A program made the translations under genes and the position numbers. The notes under the pieces were generated by a model, which worked only from the letters and a program-made list of their open reading frames with translations, was not told the origin of the DNA and ran no database searches. A DNA stretch of 64,000 nucleotides from Chelonoidis abingdonii. Taxonomy: Eukaryota; Chordata; Testudines; Testudinidae. The DNA lies in contig NC_133770.1 in NCBI RefSeq assembly GCF_003597395.2, positions 35,232,793 through 35,296,792 of the forward strand, given 5' to 3'. Positions 34,760-47,672 of this stretch are shown here, one piece after another (position 1 is the stretch's first letter; every line of letters starts with the position of its first letter).

Positions 34760-37170
34760 GAAATTGTTACATTTTTTGGTCAAATGGACATTCCTCACAG
34801 CATTGGTTTTCAGTAAAATCCTATCCATAGGTATGAAGCAAATATTGAAAATAGATCCTTTTTACACTATGGTCAGTTACAAAATTAAAATGCACTCTCA
34901 GACCGAGATTTTTTCATTGTATTAAATAAAATGTTCAATTACTTCTATAAAAGGCATGTAAATTATAAAATAAAGTCCATTTTTATCAAAATATTAACTT
35001 ATTTTATGTTAATCAAAGTGCGCATAAAATGTCTGCATTGCTATAACAATAAGTGCCTTGCTTTCAAAAAATAAGCTATAACGTGGGCATAGTACAACAC
35101 AGTTATGCCTCAAAATGACAATGCCATTAACTTTAATCTTTGTATATTATTTCAAGTGAGCCTAGCAGTCTGGGTCTGAACATGTTATTGCTGGAAGCCC
35201 TTGAGAGAATTGTTGTGTATTTGACTTATACAAATTGATGACTGGTGAATCTTAATGAAAATGTTAAATCTTTTTTTTTAATCCACAGTCTTATTAAAAA
35301 TTGTGCAGTGTGTTTAGTCAAAGTGACCATGAGGTTGTTATGCATGTTTCTTACCTGTATCTGCAGTGTGTTAAAATACCAAAATAACTCCTTTGAAAAG
35401 TGCAATACTGTAGAAAACATGCAAGTTTAGGAATATTTCAGTCATTCAAATTAATCTGAATGCACACGTACAAACAGACATTGTGATAATTAGAGATTTA
35501 TAGTGAAGGTTGCAGCAAGACCGTCTGTTCAGTCCATTTGGATTTCATCCTTCTAAAGCTTTGCTATTGACTTATTGAAGTAATTATATACATAAACAAA
35601 ACCAATCTCTCCTATAGTACATTTTGTTATTTGTACTGGAACCCAATAACTTTCCACAATGGAAACTCTTGTTACTTTAATATGTCCAAATGCTTTTATT
35701 TTGTACATACTGTATCAAATAAGGACAGTTGATTGACAATTCACATTTCAATGGAAAAAAAGACATAATCAAAACTATATATACTCCAAGTTAAAACCCA
35801 AATTGAAAACATCTGGGACATGAAACACTGAATAATATCAGCATGTATCTTAGGTGGGTTTAAAGTCAATGCTAAATCATGCATTAAAAATAACATTTTA
35901 AGTCTCTAAATGACTGCTATTGAGTGATATAATCAATGTAAAAGCAGAAATTTGTGTTTGGTGTGCATGGTTTTCTTGAATCATACAACAATATCCTAAC
36001 CAGTGCTTGAATAAACAGTGGTGAAGCCAAATAGAATTTGAACTGAATCGGTTACAGAAAACTGGAAAAGAGCTGATTGTTCCTAGGGTTTGGATATTTA
36101 TTCCTGTGGGTGACCTATCAGTTGTTATTGCTAGCCCTTTGGTCCTGCAATTTTGACATTGACAGCAAAACTCCCGAATACTTCAGTGGAAGCAGGATTG
36201 GGCCAATAATGAAACTACTCTACAAGCATAGTCTGTTTCAGTTGCACTAAAATAGTCAAGATATACAGCAAATAACCTTTTTGTGACTTCTAGGACACTT
36301 CCCAATGTAACATACTATTATGTTGGGTTTATTTAGGGTACAGTGGAAATTATCGATATGGAAATATTTTGTACATATATATTTTTACTTTGTTTTCTAA
36401 ATTGCTGATTTGCATTGACATAAAGTGCCAAGCAGGAAACATATGTCATGACTGTATGAACAGTTGAAGTATACCTCTTATTGACTTGCATCATTATGTG
36501 TTTAGAATTCCATGACAATAATTTTTGATACCTGACTTATTGGATTTTTGTCATAATAATGTGAGTTTGTAACTAAGAACAGAAAGTAAATACTTCACTC
36601 TTGTTCATACTATTATAAGTTATTCTGGTATTAAATATTTTGTGACAATAAATTGATTGTCTCGTCAAACTATTCTGTTAGATATATTCTCAGTGTTTTT
36701 ATTTGAGTAAATGACAACAATATTTGTCATATTGTTAAAAATGAAAAGTACTTTCAGTGACTTCTCTGGGATAAACTGGAGAAGACAAGCCATTTTAGAA
36801 ACATGTGTTTGTCTTTTTTTAAATGATCAAAGCACAAAGAATAGCCTGCAAAAAAACATATCGAATAGGTTTTACAATTAACAAATACTTGCATCATTTC
36901 TTAAATTTTCTTTAATTTATTTTTTTCTGTTGCTGCTTAAATGTTTTCTAAAAACATAAATGCTAATAGGTTGTATGTGTGCGTGGTTTGTTTTTTTTAA
37001 TAACAGGATCATGATCAATGCTGAGCCAACAGCTAATGGAGACTCAATAATTATTTATGATATAGGAAAAACAAACATTATTAGTATTGCTCTTTTTTGT
37101 TTCAACATATGTAACCATTTTAATAAAATAAATAACTGCAAACCACATCTTGCTGTTTTTGAATAAATGG
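34760..37170 (+). other. Possible 3' UTR and downstream AT-rich, repeat-poor region
   Basis: Directly follows the candidate stop codon. It is AT-rich with few repeat pieces, apart from a 'gcaaaactcccgaatacttcagtgg' type fragment near 36166. AATAAA signals occur near 34926, 34969, 36648, 37125 and 37163. Long AT-rich 3' UTRs with several such signals are normal for vertebrate regulatory genes, but no sequence feature here proves transcription. Confidence 0.35.
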
Positions 37171-40100
37171 TCATTTCTCTTTCCTTAGTCGTAATTTGCA
37201 TGGCATGTTCTCTCTGATTTCATGTAGTATTATGGGGTTGTTCGAATGGGGGCAGCATGTGATAAGCAGAGGGAGGAGGGGAATTGTAGCCTGTCTGTTA
37301 GTAGCCCCCTTGATGAGTGACTGAATGTAGCCGTTCACTGCATCTCAGGTGGCAGTGGTTGCTTAGCGAGGTCATGACTACTGACTGATCTTCCTGGCAT
37401 AGTGTTCTGGGCTAGAGAGAGGAGAGTACACAGAATCTGATTTCAGAGTCTCACATGGGAATTTCCCCTGAACAGTCTCATGCTCATGCTGATGGCTCTG
37501 ATGCTGCCATTTCTTATGCTTTGACAGATGCTAGGCCTTATTCTCCAAAGCTGGTACAGGAAGGCAATCCTAACCTTTATGTGTCAGTGAAAGTAACTGT
37601 GCCTGGTGGAGAAGTCTCCCTGTGGGAGGGTAGCTAGTATTAAGTCTGTCTGGGGTCCAGCTTGTGAAGGTTGTGGCAGAGATGTACTGAGTCAGCACAT
37701 TTCTTTGGCCACATTGACAAGACACCATCCTCAGCCAGTGCTGCCACCTTTTTGGGCTGCCCAGGATGCCTCTGAATCACATGGCAAAGGGAAGTTTGTG
37801 GCTGACTTTCACCACTGCAGAATTTGCACCCCTGGCATATATGCCAGTTTTTTGTGGCATAAAGCCTGAGCTGTTTTAGGGTGATGCCGTTCTGTGCCAC
37901 TGGACACACACATGCACAGGCATGAAGGACACAATCTTGAGTTGCACAAGTTAATATCAGGAAAATCGATTTAATCACCTGGCAGACTGAAAGACACTGA
38001 ACACTCCTAGTGCCCTCTGGCATTTAGAGTTTTGAAAGTTGCTTCAGCATTCTTGTAGGGGTGGGGAGTGTGACTAGGTGTGGATCACAGTGCTGTACTG
38101 CACTGCAGCATTGCCTTGCTTCCACAACTGTAACACAAATGTAGCCCAGAGGTGGGATCATGCTGCAAAATTTGGACCTCGATTTTGAACATGCCAAAGT
38201 TTCAGCATGTTTTGCTCCAGGATATGAGAGATTGCAAAATTCAGATCCAGGTCTGGGGACAGAGTTTAAAGTCCCCCAAAATGTAGGGTTGTGGATCTGA
38301 TTTGGGCCCCATTTCTAAATTCACCTTGTTTAACAAAGAGGGAAGTAGTTGGCCACAGTACAAATACATTTTTTTAAAAATAAGTGGAAAAGAGACATGA
38401 ATGCCTAATGCTACAGAAAAGTTCCCAAATGCTTCTATTATGTCAGCTTGGGCTATTAGCAGTGGAAGTGGTTATTGGCAGTGGAACTTAGACCTTGTTC
38501 AAGGCTAATTTAACTCTCACACCTGACTTTTTAAAGGGAATTGAGATGTGGATTCTTAATGGATGTTCTTTTTACATTTGTGCTCTGGGTCCCTTCTTCA
38601 GATTTTCACTTTCCCTTTCAGCCCTCTTTTGGACTTGCTTCCCCATCTTTCTTCCTGCTTGAAAAGTATCCTATTACATATAGATGGCAACAGGACCCTT
38701 TATGCCAAAACTCATTCTTCTGTCTAGGCCCATATGGGTGAAGGCTATATGAGTTCAGTAGGATAGTACTGAATGACAAAGTCTCCCATTAACTGATATC
38801 TTCATTCTCCCATCCCAGTGCTAATTAACAGTTCTCACCATGTGAAGGGCTCAACAGTGTGCTATAAAGACTGTCGAACCAACAAACTGCGCTATCTATC
38901 ACTTTGTTCTTAACTATTACTGCTTTTGGCTATCTTAACTCCCTAAAGGACTGTCAATTTAACCATAACTGCATAAGAACTGCCAAGTCTCATTTTATGA
39001 GCTGCTGTTGAGAGTTTAGTTATTTAAGTCTGATATTAAACAATTTTTATTGGTACTTCATGGCAAATGATTGATTTACAGTGCTGTAAATAATCACAAA
39101 TTAGGGGCATTTCTTTCCTTTACGGTAAAGGCACCTTATCTTGAGAGGCAGAAAGATGGTTTGCAGGTGAAGATGTGGAGTCTATTCCCAGGTCTATCAC
39201 AGCCTTCATGTGTGAATTTGAGTAAGGCCTATGTAGCATGAGTTCCAAAGGAAGCCATGGGGTAAACTTCAGGGGACCGGAGCTCTCTGTTATGGATGCT
39301 CTTAAAAACAAGAATTTCAAAGCTGTAATCCAGAATGATCCAGAAGTTCTGAAAATGTAGCCCTTGCTCTGGCTGCCCACACTGTCCAGATGCTCTGAAT
39401 CTAGGTGAGCACTCACAGCCTAATGAGTTTTCAAATGCCACTATCATAATAGGTTATGCAGTAGAGGATCATCTGTCCTATTGGGCCTGCAAGCTGCAAA
39501 ATGCAAAAGTGTTCCTCATCTACTCTTGGACCCCAGCTGACAGCCAACCAGGGGCTATGCAGTGAGCACTGGGTAACGAGAAGAACAAACACAGAACTTG
39601 GAAACATAAAAGACATCAGAAATGTGTATAATGGGCAGGTGTGTATGGAAAATTCACATCAGCAATAGTATAACTCTCTAGAATACATGCTGGAGAAATG
39701 GCACATTCATGAGGCTAGGGGCAACTGTTGCATATTCTCCCACAAAAGGTGAGGGTGCTATAAGTACTGTAGCTTCTCTCATATTAACCTCGTAATGCAG
39801 AGGTCATTAATTCATTTATGTCTTGCCACCCCCCACCAGGCCAGGGTAGTCCAGGTGTCACAGTAGTATTATGTAGCATAGAACAGATCAGGAAAACCTG
39901 GTTAAAATTTGCAAGGGGTTATTTTAATGGGCTACCAGTCTGATGCTGATGCCTTGTTCTCATTTTGACAAAGTCAAGTGACATCTCGGTGTCCACTTAG
40001 GTGGAGCTGGGAACACTGCACTTCTTTGTGTTGACCCTGTTGGAAATTCATTATGGGGCTCAGGAGCCATGTTCTCAAGGAATACTCTCAGTGTCCTGAG

Positions 40101-40603
40101 GGAAGGAAGGAGCTAAAGTAGCACACAGAATGACTTTTCCATCAGTGTGTTCTTGTGGGAGTCCATGTGGTGTGCATAGTATTTGTTTGCTCGTTCAGGA
40201 TATCCATAGACTTGCTAGCTCAACTCTCAAACAGTGCAGAGAGGGATACTTTGTTTAACGCCCAGGAGTCATGGCATAAAATGAGGACTATGGCCACAAC
40301 CGCTGTAAACTGCAGCTGATGTTTGAACACAAAAACTATATTCACGAGTGTGAGCTTTCTACTTTTTTAGGGAGCATGTCCCATACTAAGACCATTTAGG
40401 GGCATGTGTGTGCCTTCCATCATGCTTTACTGTGGTGGAAAGGCAGCTATCTTGTGAGATCTCTGAATGTTTTCTGGTTGTCTGTTGTCCATTGGGAAGG
40501 GTATGTATTGTGTAGCCCTCCACACCATGGAATTAAGGAAGTCTACCAGGCATTGTGAAGCAGCAGATTGGCATATGCCAGAAGCATCCTGAGGGCCTCT
40601 ATA
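37171..40603. other. Non-coding DNA, nothing firmly recognised
   Basis: Overlapping frames on both strands at 37455-38023 (60, 87 and 127 codons) show no motif and no splice context. Segments near 38150-38330 ('tttggacctcgattttgaac', 'attcagatccaggtctgggg') resemble dispersed reptile repeat words, without clear borders. Confidence 0.4.
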
Positions 40604-41100
40604 CAGCACTTCTCAGATGTGGCCACCGTGGCTGCATGCAGCCACCAGGGGCTTTTCTTGCGGCCACAGCCTCCTGGGCTGTGATGGGGGGGAGGGCCCC
40701 CTCCCTGTTGCACCTGTATGCACTGCCTTGATGTTGGTTGCTGGAGCTACTAGGCAGGGATTGGGTCCTGCCTCCCTCTGGAGTCACTTGGGGCACAACG
40801 CTGGAGGACCAGGCAGACAGTGAGTTTCCTGCCTTCCCAGTGGTGGTAGGGCTCGGGCTTTGGGCTTCAGCCCTGGAGTAGCGAGGTGGCAGGCTCTGGA
40901 CACGGGGCTTTGGGCTCCAGCCCTGGGCTCTGGCTGTGCGACAGCAGGCCCCAGGCTCCAGCCACATGGCTTCGGGCTCTGTCCCTGGGCCCCGTCCTCC
41001 AGTCGAGAGGCTTCAGGCTCTGGCAGCAGGGCTTCAGGCTCCTGTCCCCTGCTACCTCCCCCAACTCCAGGATGACCCAGATGTCCATGGACCGGGCTTC
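40604..41100. mobile_element. hAT-like element with internal minisatellite
   Basis: Begins CAGCACTTCTCAGATGTGG followed by 'ccaccgtggctgcatgcagc', a GC-rich element head like that of the 8924 element. From about 40855 it runs into degenerate tandem words of the kind 'gggctttgggctccagccctg' and 'ggcttcaggctctggcagcag' up to about 41045. The right end and target duplication could not be found, so the extent is approximate. Overlapping frames of 60-120 codons are composition artefacts. Confidence 0.5.
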
Positions 41101-42027
41101 CTGCCAATCCAAGACAGGTGCCACCTGTGACATGATAACACTATTTTAGTTCAGCCACAGCTAAGCTTTTTGTCCTTTTCCCTCTTCTGCCATCATCTCT
41201 GTTATCTGTGCTTGTCTGTCTGTCTGTGTTTGGTTGGGGAAAGTTATAGCTTGGTAAGTAACTGCATTAATATTTACATCAGCCATGAAGAAAAGTATGA
41301 GAGACAAAGCTGATTCTGGAAACCATGTTTTCCTTGTACACTTAGTAAATAAAGGAGAAGTTTTAACACCAGCCACCCTGCCATTATAACAGGGAGTGTA
41401 ACACTGCCACTTTGCCTCGAGTGTGAGGCCGCAGGTACCCCCTCCAGCATCCCACAGGTATCCCCTCCAGCACCCCCCGAATACTCCTCCCAGTACACAC
41501 GCACCTCCTTTCCCTGTCCCCCAGCCTGGCTGGGGCTCCTGCACATTAGCCACTCTGTGGCCCTGGTTAAATCCCCCCCAGGATACCTGTGTGAGACTCA
41601 AACAAACACCAGGGCAGGTACCCAGCCTCACAGGCCAACAGTGACCCCCATGGCAGGCCCAGCCCTGTGAGCCTTGGGCAGGTGTGGAATTTGTCCCCCA
41701 TGCATGGCCCTATTGACCTGGCTGGAGCTGTCCCCCCACCCAACATACAAGTCAAACTATTCCTATCGTGCCCTCTCTGTGTAGCAGAGTAAAGTAGTCC
41801 TGTTTAGACAGTCTGACTTCGCTAGAAAATTCACCATGAAGGCAGGGAGCTGTGCAGCCTGGCAATACCCTGGTCAGGAGGGAGAGAGACATGTGTCCTC
41901 TCCCAAGAGAGGGGATGGCTGGGAACTGGAAGTGTAAGGGTGGGTGCCTTTTCTGGACTATACGAGGGCAATACAGGTGCAGTTGCCTTCAACTGTGACA
42001 CACAACTTGACATCTAAATAAATGGTC
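41101..42027. other. Non-coding DNA with a C-rich block
   Basis: C-rich from about 41430 to 41750, including near-repeats 'caggtaccccctccagcatcc' and 'caggtatcccctccagcacc' side by side. The 156-codon minus frame is explained by this composition. No gene supported. Confidence 0.45.
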
Positions 42028-42115
42028 TGATTTTTGAAAGTCCTGAATATTTCACAGCTTGCACTGTTGTCACTGGGAACTTCTAGTTGTTCAGCATTTT
42101 TTAAAATCAGGCCAG
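42028..42115. repeat. Decayed palindromic repeat, same family as 23104-23270
   Basis: 'ctgatttttgaaagtcctga' at the left and 'tgttcagcattttttaaaatcag' at the right are diverged reverse complements around a 'cactgttgtcactgggaac' centre. Downstream 'ttagatgccaaaatgtgcac' words belong to the same dispersed group. Confidence 0.55.
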
Positions 42116-42539
42116 CTATTTAGATGCCAAAATGTGCACTTGGGAGCCTAACTTTGCACACCTATTTTTTAAAAACTTAGGTTTTTGTGTTTAACAAATT
42201 CACTAAGCACAATGTTATTAGAATTGAATGGTAGCTTTGTAGCACTGTTGCACTGCCTTCAGAGAGACAAGGGTTTGGGACAAACTCAGGGCTCCTGCTG
42301 CTCCCTGGGTTCATGAGAAGTAGGCATGATTAGTTTGCAGATGAAGAAGGCAAGCACAGAAGTCTCTAATACTGCTCACCCTTAACTACAGGGCTTGTTG
42401 TTTAATGCCAGGAGATCATGCATTTCTCCTTTCAGACAGGAAGGTAAGGGTCAAGATCACTTTGAGTAAAGGAGGAAGCAGGAGAAAGCACAAGACATCA
42501 GATCAAAGAGGTGAGTATTGCCTGTACTTAAAATGCTAA

Positions 42540-42562
42540 CCACCACCACCACCACACCACCA
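42540..42562. repeat. (CCA)n microsatellite
   Basis: A short run of CCA units with one interruption, directly visible. Confidence 0.9.
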
Positions 42563-43914
42563 AATTATTATGTGAATTTCTGAATGGTCATGGTGAGCAG
42601 CAAAATGGTACCCATAAAGTTCCAGGTGGCCATAGATTTGTTGCAATATTTTATTGGTAGTTAAACCGACATAAACTGTCAATTCAGAAAACATGGTTGA
42701 AAGTGACCAAAACCTTTTAAAACAGCATGTAAAGAAAAACTTGGAAATGTCAAAGTTTTATAAATCATTGGCTATATTCTTGGAACAGATAGCAGCTTAG
42801 TAGGCTATCTGTGAATGAGTAGTATAAAGACTTTAATCAGAGAAGATTGAACATGGCTGGCTCTATGGCTTAGGAAGAGCCATATAACTATATCTAAGTT
42901 ATGCTCTTACTGAAAATGTTCAAAGTGTTTGTCACTTTGTTTGAAATGTAAAGCATGGTATGATATTAGATTATATATTTATATGCACCCTACTCCCTTT
43001 TAGATAAAAAACAAACCTGTTTCTTATAAAAATACATTTCCACATGCTATCTTAACCAAAGCAACTTAAAATAAAAGCCTTTGCTGTGCGAACTACTATA
43101 AATAAATCACTATGTTAAATATAGTCTGAGGAGTATTACTCAGGGCCCCCTTTAGAAACAAGAATACAGGGAGGGCAGCTGAAACCTTTTTGCAATTTCC
43201 TCATGGGCAACTGTGGTGGGAATTCTATACCCAATTTATAACATGAAATATCCTCTGTATCTGTTTCACAAGGACATGTACCAGCATAAGTGTGTGATTT
43301 AGTGGAACATGGATTTACAATGGGACATTAAACATGGGCATGTAGAAACATTATTATGTAAATTAATACTTAGCTACTTTTTGCTACATTTCCTCAATAG
43401 CAACAAAATGGTAGCACAGAAACTAAATGCCTAGTGTAATTTTTAAACTTGTTTTACAAGAACAAAAAGAAAAAAGTCTTCTGTGGATCAAGGACAATTA
43501 GTTACATTTTTTAAACTGTGAGTGTTCTAGTATTCATTCTTTTTTTCTTAACTGACTAAAATTCAAGGCCATGTCATAAAGGTCTTGAACAAACATGGCA
43601 TGTGCAGTTACACAAATAAAAAGTTAGCATAAAAACTCATTTTTCTGTTGTGAAGTCTTAAATGTAGCCAGATTCTGGCTTCTACTGAACTCAATGGAAA
43701 TTTTCCATCAATTTTGATTTTTAGCAAAAACAAGCTCTGGGATTATTATTTTTTAAATACATTATTAAGAATCTTTGGAACAGTTTTTTAATCCTCTGGG
43801 CTTCTTGTGTTCCATAGTCCACTATAATGACTCCTTCATTGCTCACGTAGGAGCTTTATCTCAAGATGGCTGCAGTTTAGACATATATAGACTATTACAA
43901 TGTTAGAGATGGAT
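42563..43914. other. AT-rich DNA, nothing recognised
   Basis: No open frame above 60 codons and no repeat with definable ends. Confidence 0.55.
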
Positions 43915-44140
43915 GTAGGTGGTGCACAAACTTTATGATGGCCCTCTGCATAGAAGTGAATTTCACCTTTTCAGAATGCCACATGGTGGGTGGGTGAAAA
44001 CCATAAGACATAGTGCTTTCAGATGCAGCCATGGCCCCTTCACCCAGGCTCTAACCTCTTTGATCAACACACTGGAGACTGAACCAGAAACCTCCAGAGC
44101 TAAAAGCCTGAGTCTCTACAGCTTGAGCTAAACAGCCTAG
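43915..44140 (-). mobile_element. tRNA-derived SINE candidate
   Basis: The minus strand reads TAGCTCAAGCTGTAGAG (box A region, about 44133-44117), then 'gcttttagctctggagg' and GGTTCAGTCTCCAG (box B region, about 44085-44072), with tRNA-like spacing and a TTT in the anticodon position. Turtles are known to carry a tRNA-Lys-derived SINE, and this would fit it. The rest of the body continues toward 43915. The tail and target duplication are not clear. The tRNA-like part is diverged, so it is not a tRNA gene. Confidence 0.55.
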
Positions 44141-44439
44141 CACTGCAGCTGGGCACCATGGGTCAGACTGCATTATGTGCACTGATCAGAGAGTTATATA
44201 CATCTACACCCACACCCTTGCTCTGATCTCTTGGGGTAGATAGCCAAGCCCCACTTTTGGTTGAGGTTGCATTATGTACTGGTAGTCAATGTGACTTTCC
44301 AGAACATGGATAGTCCACCATAACTGTCTACCTTAAAACTGTAGGCTGGCAGCAACCAGCTAATGTCTGTTGCTCAATAGACTATCAGATGAATGCATTG
44401 ATAACTCATTGCTTGTTTCCTTTCCAAGGTTAACAGTGT

Positions 44440-44825
44440 TAAGACGGAAGGTGCAATTTTTTGGCTGAGACATTTTTCATTGAAAAATGAAGATTCGGCA
44501 ACACTGACCTGTTTCATGAATTGTGCTAGTTTCATTGAACCGTTTAGTTAAACAATAATCTGAAAAAGAACATTTCATTGTGACATTTTCATATTTTCTT
44601 TAATTTTATTTTTAAAAAATCAAAACTGTTTTTAAATGGTCAAAATTGAACCTGAAACATTTCATTTTGATTTGAACAAAACTTTTCGTTCAACCCAAAA
44701 TGAATTGATTTTTAGGTTTGCCAAAAATTGGAAATTTTTAATTTTTAGGACAACCTGAAATGAGACTGTTCTTGATTTTTCAGAATTGCAAGCAAATTGA
44801 AAAATACATTATTCACCCAGCTCTA
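44440..44825. repeat. AT-rich interspersed repeat, truncated at the left
   Basis: Dense in 'gaaacatttc', 'aaaattg' and 'tttttaa' words and ending 'acattattcacccagctctact'. I recall this ending as a common terminus of an AT-rich reptile DNA element. The left end does not mirror it, so the copy is incomplete. Limits approximate. Confidence 0.45.
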
Positions 44826-44993
44826 CTGAAGAAGACAACAATTTGTGACATCACTACCTGGGCAAATCTACCTGCAGGAGAGTTAGTACTGCAAAGCTCT
44901 CTGTTTCTCCAGCCTTCCAGACTCCAAGTAAGAGGTAAGATGTGCTCCTGGATGGAAAACAAAGTACTTAAAAAAGAGGGAAGAAGGCCCAGA

Positions 44994-45018
44994 GAGAGAA
45001 AGAAAGAGAGAGAGAGAG
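44994..45018. repeat. GA-rich microsatellite
   Basis: GAGA/GAAA units interrupted once, directly visible. Confidence 0.85.
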
Positions 45019-45109
45019 ATGCATATTTAAAGCAAAAGATAAAATTTCCAGAAGCAACTTTCATTTAGGTGCAACTGAGCAGATCATGAGACAGAATGAT
45101 TTTTGGTAC

Positions 45110-45645
45110 ATGCTCTTTGGCCCCATAAAGTGTATTGATTTGAACATAAGTCATCATAGTGGCAGGTATCTGTTGATGAGAATGTGGAGCTCCTATATTT
45201 TTGAATATTATGCAGCTGCACATGCTTTACTGAAGGACCAGATTGTATTCACTGTGCTGAACAGCATAGGAAATAAAAAACTTTCACTCTGTTATGGAGT
45301 CTGATGAAGACAGACACACCAGGAACAAAAGCACATGCAGAGATCCTATAAAGCTCCGGAGCCTCTGGTGATTGCTGAGGGGTTCCCGTTACATAAAAGA
45401 AACCAAGAAGAGGAAGGAAAAACTTCACAGTTTATTACAGTCTTAAACATGGTGGATGCAGTGTTAACTGATGCCCTTCACGACAGGCTGGGCTATGTAG
45501 TTAAGCAATACAGAAACAAGTGCCTATTGTCTGAGCATGGTGTGTCATGCCACAAGGTCATGGATGTTGCTGCAAGAGAATCCCAAGTGGTGAGTGTGTC
45601 TAACAAAGTCCATAAGTTAGCAGATTTTTCACGTCACATATAACT
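45110..45645 (+). pseudogene. Ty3/Gypsy retrotransposon gag, decayed
   Basis: The clearest part is an open stretch at 45335-45643. PEPLVIAEGFPLHKRNQEE corresponds to the '..PLVIAERFRFHKRNQ..' region of vertebrate Gypsy gag. The ALHDRLGY, KCLLSEHG and AARESQ segments follow in the order of the family's 'ALRDRL', 'LLTE' and 'A.E' blocks. Upstream, another frame (45190-45300) reads like the preceding gag helix, with two stops before the join. Gag proteins form the particle that packages the element's RNA. The zinc knuckle and protease expected next were not found. The pieces at 46930 and 53270 belong to the same element. Confidence 0.75.
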
Positions 45646-46929
45646 ACTTCAGAATATTATTGATGTGACAAGATGGGTCACTCAGAAGCAGGGACTTGGC
45701 ATGATGCAAAGACCTGATGGGCTGGCAGTGGGTAATTCTATTATCCGATGCAGTGGTTATAGCAAAATCAGTCACCTTCCTCTGTGATCTACATCATTTG
45801 CAAAACAAATTGCCTCTCATGTTTAGTAGTCACAAACAACTAAATTGCCATTCTTTGTAATGAAGGGTGATCCATCCTTCCTGGTCCAAAAGAACCATAA
45901 GAATTGGCTAGAACATTGCATGACAATGATGAAAGGTGAAACAGGTCTGTGCACACAAGAGATGAAGCGGTTAATTAGAGTCTGAGAGCCTGGGTACACC
46001 TGGAGAGAGTGTAGCAGACTCAAGGGAAGATTCCCAGGGCAGTTGGATGAGGCCAAGAGGAGAGGCAGTCTTGGATCCCCTCCTGAGAGGAGAGGATGGG
46101 CAAGAGCCATGGATAAGGGGCTATGGAAAAACTGTAGGAGAGAATTAGCTACTGTGGTGGGCCTTGGGAAGGGATCAAACTTGAGCAAAGAAGCCCAGCA
46201 AGTCAATATCCTGAGAACAGGACAGAGGATTCAGGGGGGAAAGAAAGAGTGACTGAAATTTCAAGCCCTGAAGGGGTGAGGTCTAGGAGTACTTCTTGTT
46301 TGACACCATTTGGCAATGAGACCTGGATTGAAAAGAGACCCAGGAGGGACAGAAGATGTTGGAGGAGATTACATGTGAATGGCATCATGGTGGACATTAC
46401 CTGAGACTCAAAGGACAGTGGTACACCAGAAGGTTGGCCATGGCCAGGGGGCCAAGTCATCTCAATGCTGGCCAACCGAAATCTCAATGGAGAGCTGAGG
46501 CAGAGTTGTGGAAATGTTGCATAATGCCAGAAGGGGGCACTTCAGGACAGTGAGTCAGTTACAAGGTCCAACCATAGTGCTGCAGAAACAGCTGCTACTT
46601 TTAAGAGGGAATTGGGGAACATGAAAAGCATCTCTGTAGAGCTGAACATTAAGTCAGACAACTAACCAGGTGATGCAAGGTGAGAATAGAACCATAGGTT
46701 ATTAGACCAAATGTTGAAGCAGATCTTAAACATCTGATCAAGGCATGAATTCTTGACTGGCTGAGAAAATGGGCAACTCCACCATTCCAATCTATGGAGA
46801 CACCATTGTGACTATAAAGCTAGTATTTTGTTCAGACTAAAATCCACTTCCTCTGATCTCTGCTTCTTTTGCAGTAGGTGAAAAGCTTAGCAAAACTGGC
46901 CTGTGCCAAACTTACTTTTAAATGCAAAT
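45646..46929. other. Gypsy-internal or inserted sequence, unassigned
   Basis: Lies between recognisable gag and RT, where protease and the first RT motifs should be, but no protein landmark survives. The 46000-46560 part differs in composition and includes 'aatgccagaagggggcactt', which suggests a separate insertion. Class unknown. Confidence 0.4.
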
Positions 46930-47330
46930 GATGGGAAAATCTCAGGGTTTACAGTAATACCCTGGCACTATTGTTTATCTTCTGGAACCAGCTTTGTTTC
47001 AGAGGGCTTTGGAGAGGAATGTTGGGGATACACTACTAGCTGGCTAGTCATTGGTCAGAATGAAAGTTAACATGCCAAGAATCTGTACATAGTCTTGCTG
47101 AACATTATAGTCTGAGAGTTCATAATGGCAAATGCAAAGTTTTCCAGCATTCCCTAATATGTGGGCCATATGGGTGATTCTAATGAGTTTCACAAGGTAC
47201 CCACAAAGGTTAAGACCATGGTGGATGTTCCTGTTCTTGAAAATCTGGGATTATTGAATTACTATAGATTCTTCATTCCTCATCTACCTACAGTTCTAAA
47301 TATTTTTCTAGATCAAAGAAAAACCTAAGG
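46930..47330 (+). pseudogene. Ty3/Gypsy reverse transcriptase, C-terminal part, decayed
   Basis: Shifted-frame translation gives ALERNVGDTLLAG near 47010-47045, then YVGHMGD (family YLGH.ID) near 47158-47180, then FHKVPTKVKTMVDVPV (family LHPT.EKV.AI.DAPVP), then GLLNYYRFFIPHLPTVL (family GLLNYYGKF.PNLSTVL) at about 47248-47298. The order and spacing are those of the last RT motifs of a Gypsy pol. The catalytic YxDD is not recognisable. The RNase H that should follow is not visible; instead a LINE begins about 200 bp later. Confidence 0.78.
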
Positions 47331-47672
47331 ACCTATCTCCAACCACTGCCCTCCAAGTATGTTGTACATCATTTTATATTGCAAGCTCTTTGGGACAGAC
47401 AGTGGGGCAGCTGCAGCATTTCTAGTGAAGGCATAGTCTAAGTTTCTGCAGTTTCTGTTCCTCTGATGTTCCAGCTGCATCCTACACAGTCACAGTATTT
47501 GTGTACCTAATGCTTTAAGGATTGTGGGAGTGTTTGGGAATGGGTGTGCTTTGCTGTTCTAGCTGTGCTTTTTCTGCTGTGGAAATGGGGTTTTGTTTTA
47601 TGGTGTGTGTGGTTGTTGTGGGGTTAATTTCAGTTTTCTTTTCTTTTCTTTTAGCAGCCTTCTGTCAGCCCT

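Noticed and set aside
37455..38023. Possible gene from 60-, 87- and 127-codon frames on both strands
   Set aside because: No shared frame, no splice pattern, no recognisable domain; left as unexplained.
37640..38023. Cysteine-rich 127-codon minus-strand frame as a secreted protein
   Set aside because: No signal peptide or regular cysteine spacing, and no splice or promoter context.
40599..41149. Six overlapping frames of 64-122 codons on both strands
   Set aside because: Degenerate tandem GC-rich repeat with few stops in any frame.
44072..44140. tRNA gene on the minus strand
   Set aside because: The cloverleaf is degenerate and embedded in a longer SINE-like body.
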